Positions 6,958-14,001 of a DNA stretch of 20,784 nucleotides are shown one piece after another. The notes below the pieces were generated by a model. The model worked only from the letters and a program-made list of their open reading frames with translations, was not told where the DNA came from and made no database searches. A program made the translations under genes and the position numbers. How positions within the stretch are numbered: position 1 is the first letter of the stretch; every line of letters starts with the position of its first letter. This stretch comes from an uncultured Candidatus Nemicrothrix sp. GTDB lineage: Bacteria; Actinomycetota; Acidimicrobiia; Acidimicrobiales; Acidimicrobilacustridaceae. The stretch lies in contig CAIKHC010000021.1 in assembly GCA_903827085.1 (NCBI GenBank), positions 1 through 20,784 of the forward strand. Direction: 5' to 3'.

Positions 6958-8033
6958 TCGCTGCTCTTGCGCCGTCGGCCCTCCTAGATCTCATTGCCGA
7001 TGGGCTTGATGACACCGCGTTGGACACGGTCTCGTCGTCGCCGGCCGTTCTCGTTGATCTAACTCCACCGTTCAGTTCCGCTGACCTCCTGCGTGCGACC
7101 CAACTCCTCCAGACCGCACCAGTAGTTCTTATTGGTGTTTCGGAAAATGCAGTGGCTGATGACCCGGCAGTTGTTGGTCTCGACATCTTGTTGTGTTCGT
7201 CTGATGTCGCTCCCGCTCCCTGGATTGCCTGCGGGTCGCTGTTGAACGAGTCGCTTGCTGCATTGCTCGCTTCGATTGCTGCATCGCCTGATGCAGCAAT
7301 CGGCCTGACGCAATTGCTTCGTGTCAGCGAACGTTCCTCTGCCGCCGAAGCAGTTGTTGCCGAGTCTTGGGTGTACAGCCTCTTACAAGGCGGCGACCGC
7401 TATTCGACATGGCTCGCTGGTCGCTCATCACGTACGCCAAGGCCTCGACCAGAACATTCTGTTGTCAACGTGCAACGTTCCGAAGATGAATTGCGGATCA
7501 CGTTGAATCGACCCGAGGTCCATAACGCGTATGGCGCGCGAATGCGCGATGAGTTGGTGGAGGCATTTCGACTCGTTGGTGTCGATCAAACAATCACTCG
7601 GGTGTTGCTTCGTGGAGAAGGTCCGTCATTCTGCAGCGGCGGCGACCTCGATGAGTTCGGAACTGCGCCTGCGCCGGTTGAAGCGCACAGCATCAGAACA
7701 CGACGCAATGCTGGTGTTGCTCTTTCGGCAATCGCTGAACGAGTTGAGGTACATGTCCACGGAACATGTGTCGGTGCTGGCGTGGAGTTACCGGCGTTTG
7801 CAGCGCGCGTAGTTGCACATCCGGACACAACGTTCTTGTTGCCGGAAATCTCGATGGGCCTCGTGCCGGGTGCGGGCGGCACGTCGAGCATTCCCCGGCG
7901 GATCGGGCGGCATCGTGCCGCGTACTTCGGACTGTGCGGTCAGCCAATCGACGTCACAACTGCGTTGGCATGGGGCTTGATCGATGCCGTAGACACCCAA
8001 ATTCTCGAACAAGGTAAGGACGCCAATGGCTGA
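6954..8033 (+). CDS. Crotonase-fold protein with degenerate crotonase-like N-terminal half
   Basis: The C-terminal half (about residues 168-359) is a recognisable enoyl-CoA hydratase/isomerase module: ITLNRPEVHNAYG, oxyanion-hole FCSGGDL (226-232), GAGVELPAF with Glu278 and LLPEISMGLVPGAGG with Glu298. Both canonical glutamates are present, so hydratase activity is plausible. Residues 1-160 are unusual. Segments such as AVLVDLTPPF and a helical stretch (SPDAAIGLTQLL to RYSTWLAGR) resemble eroded crotonase strands and the family's C-terminal helices, but no oxyanion motif remains. I infer a tandem crotonase fusion with a dead first module. The second module itself ends soon after the LTTALAWGLID-type segment, so its own C-terminal helices are missing; the N-terminal module may supply them. 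ATG 6954 overlaps the previous stop by 4 nt, and the 3' end overlaps the methyltransferase by 8 nt. Confidence 0.83.
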   Translation: MIAALAPSALLDLIADGLDDTALDTVSSSPAVLVDLTPPFSSADLLRATQLLQTAPVVLIGVSENAVADDPAVVGLDILLCSSDVAPAPWIACGSLLNESLAALLASIAASPDAAIGLTQLLRVSERSSAAEAVVAESWVYSLLQGGDRYSTWLAGRSSRTPRPRPEHSVVNVQRSEDELRITLNRPEVHNAYGARMRDELVEAFRLVGVDQTITRVLLRGEGPSFCSGGDLDEFGTAPAPVEAHSIRTRRNAGVALSAIAERVEVHVHGTCVGAGVELPAFAARVVAHPDTTFLLPEISMGLVPGAGGTSSIPRRIGRHRAAYFGLCGQPIDVTTALAWGLIDAVDTQILEQGKDANG

Positions 8034-8628
8034 TGATCCAACAGTCGGTTCGACGCAATGGGCGCAATGGCGCCAGGCGGTTGATCTCGACGACTACGAA
8101 TCTCGTTGGGATCGCATGGCCGAAAATGGCGAGAACCCGCACGGTGAAGTCGATTTCGTGATGCAGTTCGAACCAAAGACGGCGCTCGACGCCGGTTGTG
8201 GATTCGGACGGGTTGGTATCGAACTCAATGCTCGCGGTGTGGACGTCATCGGGGTCGATCTCGACCCCGACTTGCTTGCGCGGGCAAAGCGTCGGGCTCC
8301 GGAACTCGATTGGCGACTCGCAAACCTTGCAACGGTGGACCTCGGTCGTCAGTTCGACCTCGTCGTTGTCGCCGGAAACGTGATCGGCTTCGTCGACGCG
8401 CCAGACCGCCAACTCGCGGTGCAGAACTGTGCTCGGCACGTTGCTCCCGGTGGGTGGTTGGTTATGGGAAATCAACTCAAGGCCACGTGGCCAACGATGA
8501 AAGAGTTTGATGAGTGGTGTTCCCATGAAGGCCTTTTCCCGGCCGAACATAAGGCGGGGTGGGAGAGCGAGATGTTGGGTGAGGACCCGGACTACGTGGT
8601 CACCGTGCATCGGCGTCCGCCCTCGTGA
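8026..8628 (+). CDS. Class I SAM-dependent methyltransferase
   Basis: A 200-residue cytosolic methyltransferase with the Rossmann-type SAM-binding loop DAGCGFG (55-61), an acidic residue at the end of strand 2 (VIGVDLD, Asp78) and the motif-IV-like strand FDLVVVAGNVIGF. Similar Methyltransf_25/11-type proteins methylate small molecules. The acceptor, whether oxygen, nitrogen or carbon, is not predictable. ATG 8026 overlaps the fused crotonase stop by 8 nt, so translation is probably coupled. A 71-nt gap follows before the Rieske gene. A methyltransferase inside a CoA-thioester catabolic run is not an obvious beta-oxidation component. Confidence 0.88.
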   Translation: MADDPTVGSTQWAQWRQAVDLDDYESRWDRMAENGENPHGEVDFVMQFEPKTALDAGCGFGRVGIELNARGVDVIGVDLDPDLLARAKRRAPELDWRLANLATVDLGRQFDLVVVAGNVIGFVDAPDRQLAVQNCARHVAPGGWLVMGNQLKATWPTMKEFDEWCSHEGLFPAEHKAGWESEMLGEDPDYVVTVHRRPPS

Positions 8629-8699
8629 TCGTGGTCCTGCGATTGCACTGACTCCTCTGTGGCAGGATCGTGGCGCACGCCATTCGGGGGGCCGACACG

Positions 8700-10052
8700 A
8701 TGACTGATCTCACAGAACCGACGGAAGTTCCCGTCAAAGACATCGGAACACTGCGGAGCCGGGCCGAAGGTTCAGGACCAACAACTCGCCGTCCAATCAC
8801 GGTGCCAGCAGAGCGCTACTACTCACCTGAATTCGCCACTCTTGAAGAAGAGCGCATGTGGCCGCGGGTTTGGCAGATGGCAACAACGATCGATGCTGTG
8901 TGCGATCCGGGCGACTGGGTCGAGTTTTCTGCTGGAAAATTGTCGGCGATCATTCTTCGCGATCAAGACGGCGTACTTCGTGCCTTCCAGAACGTCTGCA
9001 TGCATCGAGGAATTGAGCTTTGTACGGGTTCGGGCACCGGTCGAACAGAACTTCGCTGTGGCTTTCATCGTTGGTGCTGGAACCTGGATGGTTCTTTGAG
9101 CGAGATCCCGAGCCGCCGAGATTTCGGCGTCATCGACAACGATGCCTACGGACTTCCACCGGTTCTCGTCGACACATGGGGGCCGCTCGTCTTTGTGAAC
9201 TTCGATACGAACGCAATGAGCCTCGCCACCTATTTGGGTGGCGCGCCGGCCGATGCGGCCTATCTCAAAATGGACGATTTCCATTGCCGGTTTGAAATCA
9301 GTGTGAAGGTGCCGGCGAATTGGAAAACCGCCGCTGATGGATTCAGCGAGACCTATCACGTGCAGGGATTGCATCCCGAGTTGCTCAAGGTTTTCGCCGA
9401 CCTTGATAACCATCAGGTGTTTTGGGATCACGTCGGCCGGAGCCGTCAGCTTTACGGCGTTCCGTCTCCGCGAATTCGTCCCACGCCGACCGACCAAGAA
9501 GTGTGGGAAGCATTCGCTTCGGTGTACTCGGCCCGCGCGGGGCTCGATGCCGCAGCACCTGGCCCGGCTCCGGCCATTCCTGAGGGCTCAAATCTTTTCG
9601 AGGTCATGGCCACGTGCGTGCGCGAAGCGCAAGCCGCGAAGGGTGTTGATCTTTCCGAGTACACCAATGAGCAGATCATGATGATGGATCAGCACAACGT
9701 GTTCCCGAACATCACGGTCTTGCTCCATCCGGACCTTCTTTCGGTGCTTCGCACGCGTCCTGGCGATACGACCGACGAATGCTGGCTCGACATCTTTAAC
9801 TTCGATCGAGTTGGAGCGAGTGCGTCGCGCAACAAGCCGATGAAACTTGAAGTCCCGCTTGATTCCATGGCCTTCGGTACAGTCTTCAACCAAGACTTCG
9901 ACATGTTGCGAACGGCGCAGCGAGGATTGCATCAGCCGGGCTTTACGCGCATCACCCTGTCGCAAGAGGAAAGTCGTATCTTGAATAACCAACTTGCGCT
10001 TGAGCGCTATCTCGGAATTTCACCGAGTCAGATTGAGGGCGATCTTCCGTAA
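8700..10052 (+). CDS. Rieske non-heme iron oxygenase, alpha subunit-type
   Basis: Aromatic-ring-hydroxylating-type oxygenase that would insert oxygen using electrons from a separate reductase and ferredoxin. The 450-residue length fits an alpha subunit. The [2Fe-2S] Rieske motif is CMH (Cys100, His102) with RCGFH (Cys120, His123). The catalytic domain has DGFSETYHVQGLHPE with bridging Asp213 and iron ligands His220 and His225. A later acidic residue in the FNQDFDMLRTAQRGL segment could be the third ligand. ATG 8700 is chosen over GTG 8670 because a run of six G (8686-8691) sits about 8 nt upstream as a ribosome binding site. The stop overlaps the PaaX-like gene start by one base (TAATG). No reductase or ferredoxin is encoded in the window, so partners lie elsewhere. 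Substrate unknown; demethylation is as likely as ring hydroxylation. Confidence 0.92.
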   Translation: MTDLTEPTEVPVKDIGTLRSRAEGSGPTTRRPITVPAERYYSPEFATLEEERMWPRVWQMATTIDAVCDPGDWVEFSAGKLSAIILRDQDGVLRAFQNVCMHRGIELCTGSGTGRTELRCGFHRWCWNLDGSLSEIPSRRDFGVIDNDAYGLPPVLVDTWGPLVFVNFDTNAMSLATYLGGAPADAAYLKMDDFHCRFEISVKVPANWKTAADGFSETYHVQGLHPELLKVFADLDNHQVFWDHVGRSRQLYGVPSPRIRPTPTDQEVWEAFASVYSARAGLDAAAPGPAPAIPEGSNLFEVMATCVREAQAAKGVDLSEYTNEQIMMMDQHNVFPNITVLLHPDLLSVLRTRPGDTTDECWLDIFNFDRVGASASRNKPMKLEVPLDSMAFGTVFNQDFDMLRTAQRGLHQPGFTRITLSQEESRILNNQLALERYLGISPSQIEGDLP

Positions 10053-10900
10053 TGGTTGTTGCGACTGCAACTCGTCGTCGGGCCGATGGAGGCCCGAGCG
10101 CGCGATCGCTCCTCATCAGCGTCTTGGGTCAGTGGGTTGGCCCGAATGACACGCCAGTGTGGACAGCGACGTTGGTTGGCGCGCTTGAAGCACTCGGGAT
10201 CGAATCCCGGGCAGCGCGCCAAGCGGTGAACCGAACGGCAGCCGACGGATGGCTCGAGGGCGAGTCTGTTGGTCGTTACACCCGATGGCGGCTCACAAGT
10301 TCCGGTCGTCGCATGATCGGCTCGGCGGTGCCTCGCGTGCAGCGTTCGATCGTCGCCGATCAAAAGTGGGACGGAACGTTCTTGCTGCTGATGCTCACCG
10401 GCACTGCTCTTGACCGCGAGTCGCGAGAACGACTCGCGGTGGGCCTCGACTTTGAAGGTTTTGGCACGCTTGGCACCGGAACGTGGGTCGCGGTGGGCGA
10501 GGGGTCGCGAGAAGGGGCCGAGGTTGTTCTCACGGCCTGCGGACTCCAAGACGAGGCACTGCTGTTCCACGCCACCACCGTTGAGGGGGCCGAGACCCCG
10601 GCTGAAGTCGTGGCCATGGCCTGGGATCTCGGAACTGCAGCTGCTGCGCACGAGGCGTTCGTTGAGCAATTCGAAACCGCAGTGCCGGCCGATGATGCTG
10701 AAGCATTTGCCCTCCGGACCCGTATGGCGCATGAGTGGCGCCATATCCTGAGCGTCGACCCTTCGTTACCCCCCGAATTGCTCCCTGAGGACTGGATCGG
10801 AACCCGGGCCCGAAAGGTCTTTCAGCGCCAGTTCAGCCAATGGGCGAATGCGGCAACGTCGTACTACATAAGGTTGTCAGAGGAGCCTGTTGTGTCGTAG
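10052..10900 (+). CDS. PaaX-family transcriptional regulator
   Basis: 282 residues with the PaaX layout. The N-terminal winged helix-turn-helix (about residues 16-95) reads SARSLLISVLGQWV, then PVWTATLVGALEALGIESRAARQAVNRTAADGWLEG, then the wing and LTSSGRRMIGSA. A PaaX-type middle domain and a C-terminal dimer or effector domain follow. In E. coli, PaaX represses phenylacetate genes and is relieved by phenylacetyl-CoA. By analogy this protein may sense a CoA thioester of the pathway it sits in. ATG 10052 shares its A with the stop of the Rieske gene, so expression is coupled. Its TAG stop (10898-10900) forms part of the -10 box of the next gene. Regulator family is confident; the effector is inferred. 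Confidence 0.88.
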   Translation: MVVATATRRRADGGPSARSLLISVLGQWVGPNDTPVWTATLVGALEALGIESRAARQAVNRTAADGWLEGESVGRYTRWRLTSSGRRMIGSAVPRVQRSIVADQKWDGTFLLLMLTGTALDRESRERLAVGLDFEGFGTLGTGTWVAVGEGSREGAEVVLTACGLQDEALLFHATTVEGAETPAEVVAMAWDLGTAAAAHEAFVEQFETAVPADDAEAFALRTRMAHEWRHILSVDPSLPPELLPEDWIGTRARKVFQRQFSQWANAATSYYIRLSEEPVVS

Positions 10901-10903
10901 ATT
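10874..10903 (+). promoter_or_regulatory. Leaderless promoter for amidohydrolase-2 gene
   Basis: TTGTCA (10874-10879, five of six with TTGACA), an 18-nt spacer and TAGATT (10898-10903) are followed 7 nt later by the ATG at 10911. Transcription would start at the A of the start codon. There is no ribosome binding site, which fits a leaderless mRNA. The promoter lies inside the end of the PaaX-like gene and uses its stop codon. It is the best-formed promoter in the window. Confidence 0.7.
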
Positions 10904-10910
10904 GGTCCCC

Positions 10911-12101
10911 ATGACCGAACTCGACTTCCCCGTCTTCGACTGCGACAACCATTACTACGAGGCCGTCGATGCCTTCACCCGGCATCTCGATCCTCGTACT
11001 GCATCACGCACCATTGAGTGGTGCACGATCAACGGCCGTCAGTACCACGTCATTGGCGGCAAGGTCAGCCATGCAGTGGTCAACCCGACCTTCGATCCGG
11101 TTGCGCTTCCTGGTGTGCTCAAGGATTACTTCCGCGGCAACCCGAACAACGAAAACCCGATCGAACTTCTGAAGCAGCGCGAACCAATTCGTCCCGCGTA
11201 TCGCGACAAGGACGCACGTATTGCGACGCTCGACGAGCACGGTCTTGAAAAGTGCTGGCTATTCCCAACACTTGGCATGATCTACGAAGAACCGCTCCAC
11301 AAAGATCCGTGGGCAGTCATGCAGGTGTTCACCGCGTTCAACCGTTGGATGCTCGAAGACTGGTCGTTCAACCACAAGGACCGCATCTTCACCGCTCCGT
11401 ACATCACGCTTGTCGATGTTGATTGGGCAGTGAACGAACTCAAGTTTGCGCTCGACAACGGCGCAACCACGGTTGTTATGCGCCCGGCCGCACCGACCAC
11501 GGTCGATGGTCAGCGTTCACCCGCCGATCCCATGTTCGATCCGTTCTGGGGTCTTGTGAACGAATCAGGCATCACTGTCGTGGCGCACGCTGGCGACTCC
11601 GGCTACACCGCACATGGTTACGGTGAAGACAACGGATTCTCCGCAGGGTTTGGACAGCAAACACGTCCGCAGCCGTTGCGTATGGCCACGATGTTCGATC
11701 GTCCCATCGAGGACTTTCTCGGTTCGCTTGTCTGCGACAAAATGCTCGACCGTTTCCCGAACGTCCGAGTCGCATCAGTTGAAAACGGTTCAGGGTTCCT
11801 TCGTGGTCTGCTCAAGAAGCTCGACAACACCGCAAAGAAGATGCCGGGATGGTTTAGCGAGCAGCCTTCGGAAACCTTCCGTCGCAACATCTGGATCAAT
11901 CCATTCTGGGAAGACGATGTCCACGAGGTTGTTGAACTCATGGGTTCCGATCGCGTGATCTTCGGTTCGGATTGGCCGCATATCGAAGGCATGCCGGAAC
12001 CCCTTGATTACATCGACGAACTCAAGGAGTTCTCACCTGCCGTGCAAAAGATGATCATGCGCGACAACGTCACCGAGCTGAACACTCGTCGACCAGCCTG
12101 A
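10911..12101 (+). CDS. Amidohydrolase family 2 (ACMSD-like) metal-dependent hydrolase/decarboxylase
   Basis: A 396-residue TIM-barrel protein of the family that includes aminocarboxymuconate-semialdehyde and gamma-resorcylate decarboxylases. The N-terminal metal motif is the variant DCDNHYYE (residues 10-17) instead of DxHxH. VVAHAGDS (His226) and FGSDWPHIEGMP provide the later His and Asp ligands. The motif VFDCDNHYYE..DAFTRHLDP is one I associate with many uncharacterised actinobacterial amidohydrolases. It may hydrolyse or decarboxylate a ring-derived intermediate made by the neighbouring Rieske enzyme. It has its own promoter, so it could be expressed without the upstream run, and it ends before a strong bidirectional terminator. 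Family is confident; the reaction is not. Confidence 0.88.
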   Translation: MTELDFPVFDCDNHYYEAVDAFTRHLDPRTASRTIEWCTINGRQYHVIGGKVSHAVVNPTFDPVALPGVLKDYFRGNPNNENPIELLKQREPIRPAYRDKDARIATLDEHGLEKCWLFPTLGMIYEEPLHKDPWAVMQVFTAFNRWMLEDWSFNHKDRIFTAPYITLVDVDWAVNELKFALDNGATTVVMRPAAPTTVDGQRSPADPMFDPFWGLVNESGITVVAHAGDSGYTAHGYGEDNGFSAGFGQQTRPQPLRMATMFDRPIEDFLGSLVCDKMLDRFPNVRVASVENGSGFLRGLLKKLDNTAKKMPGWFSEQPSETFRRNIWINPFWEDDVHEVVELMGSDRVIFGSDWPHIEGMPEPLDYIDELKEFSPAVQKMIMRDNVTELNTRRPA

Positions 12102-12106
12102 ATGGT

Positions 12107-12121
12107 GGGCCGTTACGGCCC
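12107..12121. terminator. Short hairpin after amidohydrolase stop
   Basis: GGGCCG (12107-12112), loop TTA, CGGCCC (12116-12121): a perfect 6-bp GC-rich stem starting 6 nt past the stop at 12101. No T tract follows, so it may only assist the larger hairpin downstream or stabilise the mRNA 3' end. Confidence 0.4.
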
Positions 12122-12143
12122 GTCGCTGTTCCGGGGGGAACGT

Positions 12144-12174
12144 ACAAAGGCCTCCACATTGTGGAGGCCTTTGT
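12144..12174. terminator. Bidirectional terminator between convergent genes
   Basis: A perfect 14-bp inverted repeat, ACAAAGGCCTCCAC (12144-12157) and GTGGAGGCCTTTGT (12161-12174), with an ATT loop. It lies between a plus-strand gene ending at 12101 and a minus-strand gene ending at 12220. The A-rich base of the left arm pairs with the T-rich base of the right arm, so each strand offers a short T run after the stem, as expected for an intrinsic terminator working both ways. Confidence 0.85.
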
Positions 12175-12219
12175 CGCGTCTGAAGTGAGAAATGCAGTGA
12201 GTTGTTTCTGCGAGGCAAC

Positions 12220-13923
12220 CTAGAAATTGCCGTCGAGGATGAGATCGCGGATTTCTCGTTTAAGGATCTTTCCCGTTGCGCCTCGAGGCAGTGGCTCGTT
12301 ACGGATAAACCACTTTGAGGGGATCTTGAACGGCGCAATCCGTTCAGCGAGGAACGCGGAGAGCGCATCAAGATCAATTGTGGTCCCAGGCGTGGGATAA
12401 ATCGCTGCAACGACTTCTTCGCCGAGCCGGTCATGGGGAAGTCCAAAGACTGCAACCTCGTGAATGCCATCGTGTTCGAAGATCGCAGCTTCAACTTCGG
12501 AGCAATAGACGTTCTCGCCACCGCGGAGGACCATGTCTTTGATGCGATCGACGACGTACAGGAATCCTTCATCGTCGAGGTAGCCAAGGTCGCCAGTATG
12601 AAGCCATCCGTTACGAATGGTTTCGGCAGTTGCCTCGGGACGATTCCAGTACCCACGAATGAGCATTGGACCAGCAAGACAGACTTCGCCAACTTCACCG
12701 TTGGGTTGTTCGGAATCGTTGGGGTCAACGATCTTGACCTGCATGATCGGAACAACGCGCCCGGTGCTTGATGGCTTTTCCATGTAGTCAGGACCAGTGT
12801 TTCCTGGTCCGTAGCCATTGGTTTCAGTAAGGCCGTAGCCAAGTTGCGGGCTTGCCTTGCCTGCAAACGAACCTTCGATCTTGCGAACGAGTTCGGGGGC
12901 CATCGGTGCGCCACCGCCGCCGACATTCTTCAGGCTCGAAGTGTCGTACTTGTCGAAATCGGGATGACTGATGAGATCTTGCGACATCGTTGGAACGCCA
13001 ACGAAGTTGGTGACCTTTTCGCGATCGATGAGCTGCAGCGCGCGCAATGGATCCCACTTATGCATCATCACAAGTTTTGCGCCCGTGGCTACAGATCCGA
13101 GCATGACCGGAACGCAGCCGGTGACGTGGAACAGCGGGACGGTAAGGATGAAGCAAGGTGGAATTGGCGCAGGGGCGGTTGCCGGATCGGGCGGAGTGTC
13201 CGGAGCCCAACGAATCGCTTCAACAGTTGTTCTGCATGCAAATGCGAACAGACCCGACAACACGGCGCGGTTCGTTGAGACCGCACCCTTGGGGACGCCG
13301 GTTGTCCCAGAAGTGAAAAGAATGGTTGCGTCGTCGTCGGCGGCGACATCGACGGCCGGCATTGGTGCGCCTGGCGTAACGACATCGGCGAGATGGTCAC
13401 AGCCTGCGGGGAGTTCGCCTTCTGCGCGAATGACCAATCCCGGGATATTTAGTGCGGAAAGGCGATCGCCAATTCGGTCGACTCGTTCGCGATCGGTAAT
13501 GAGAACTTTTGCGCCAGAATCAACCAGACCGAATTCAATTTCCGGACCGGTCCACCAAGCGTTGACCGAGACCGCAATTGCGCCGATCGAGGTCGCTGCG
13601 CCGAATGCGGTAATCCATTCGGGGAAGTTGCGCATATCGATGGCGACACGGTCGCCCTTCTTGATGCCATAACGCTCAACGAGGACGTGCGCGATTTCGT
13701 TGATGCTTGTGAGCACTTCGGCATTCGTCCAGCGCTCATCTTCGAAGACGATGTACACATCGTCGGCAGGACGCTGTTTGAGCATCTCGAAAAGCGACCG
13801 AAGCGTTGGGGGGAGATTGGCAAAAATGCGGCTGGGTTGACCCAGAACCTCGGCGTCAGCGATTTCAAATGGTGCGCCGGGGCCGGTAAGTACCGCGACT
13901 GCATCTTCGAATGTCATTCCCAT
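12220..13923 (-). CDS. Long-chain-type acyl-CoA ligase (class I adenylate-forming)
   Basis: A 567-residue AMP-forming acyl-CoA synthetase. The ATP loop FTSGTTGVPKG is at 203-213, GYGLTETNGYG follows, then GWLHTGDLGYLD, VDRIKDMVLRGGENVYCSEVE and the C-terminal ATGKILKRE with Lys552. Compared with the ligase at 1086 it is longer and has an extended N-terminus and an insert rich in Pro and Ala (about 242-260). This suggests a different substrate class, probably fatty acids. ATG 13923 is preferred over 13917 because GGGAGGG sits 7 nt upstream. It lies 78 nt downstream of two coupled thioesterase genes on the same strand, and a TetR-type operator candidate sits in that gap. It ends before the bidirectional terminator. 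Confidence 0.93.
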   Translation of the reverse strand: MGMTFEDAVAVLTGPGAPFEIADAEVLGQPSRIFANLPPTLRSLFEMLKQRPADDVYIVFEDERWTNAEVLTSINEIAHVLVERYGIKKGDRVAIDMRNFPEWITAFGAATSIGAIAVSVNAWWTGPEIEFGLVDSGAKVLITDRERVDRIGDRLSALNIPGLVIRAEGELPAGCDHLADVVTPGAPMPAVDVAADDDATILFTSGTTGVPKGAVSTNRAVLSGLFAFACRTTVEAIRWAPDTPPDPATAPAPIPPCFILTVPLFHVTGCVPVMLGSVATGAKLVMMHKWDPLRALQLIDREKVTNFVGVPTMSQDLISHPDFDKYDTSSLKNVGGGGAPMAPELVRKIEGSFAGKASPQLGYGLTETNGYGPGNTGPDYMEKPSSTGRVVPIMQVKIVDPNDSEQPNGEVGEVCLAGPMLIRGYWNRPEATAETIRNGWLHTGDLGYLDDEGFLYVVDRIKDMVLRGGENVYCSEVEAAIFEHDGIHEVAVFGLPHDRLGEEVVAAIYPTPGTTIDLDALSAFLAERIAPFKIPSKWFIRNEPLPRGATGKILKREIRDLILDGNF

Positions 13924-13982
13924 AGTGGTTCCCTCCCGACGGCTGACGGGGGAGACGCTACGGGACAGACGGCCTGCTTTGC

Positions 13983-13994
13983 TACCGGTCGGTA
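13983..13994. promoter_or_regulatory. TetR-type operator candidate (TACCGGTCGGTA)
   Basis: TACCG and CGGTA arms flank a 2-nt centre, an inverted repeat of the form many actinobacterial TetR-family regulators of lipid metabolism bind. It lies 60 nt before the ligase start (13923) and just past the thioesterase stop (14002), where the ligase promoter should be. A related half-conserved repeat occurs at 15730-15747, upstream of the thioesterase pair. No TetR gene is in the window. Confidence 0.4.
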
Positions 13995-14001
13995 ACGCCG
14001 G

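Noticed and set aside
8635..8667. TCCTGC/GCAGGA inverted repeat and repeated GATCGTGG before the Rieske gene
   Set aside because: Arms of 6 bp with a 21-nt spacer in GC-rich DNA are expected by chance.
8643..8668. TTGCAC and CAGGAT as a promoter for the Rieske gene
   Set aside because: The spacer is only 14 nt. Expression may come from the upstream run, so no promoter is claimed.
12033..12926. 297-residue minus-strand frame overlapping the ligase 3' half, the terminator and the amidohydrolase end
   Set aside because: It runs across the bidirectional terminator and reads the long-chain ligase in a different frame; no family features.
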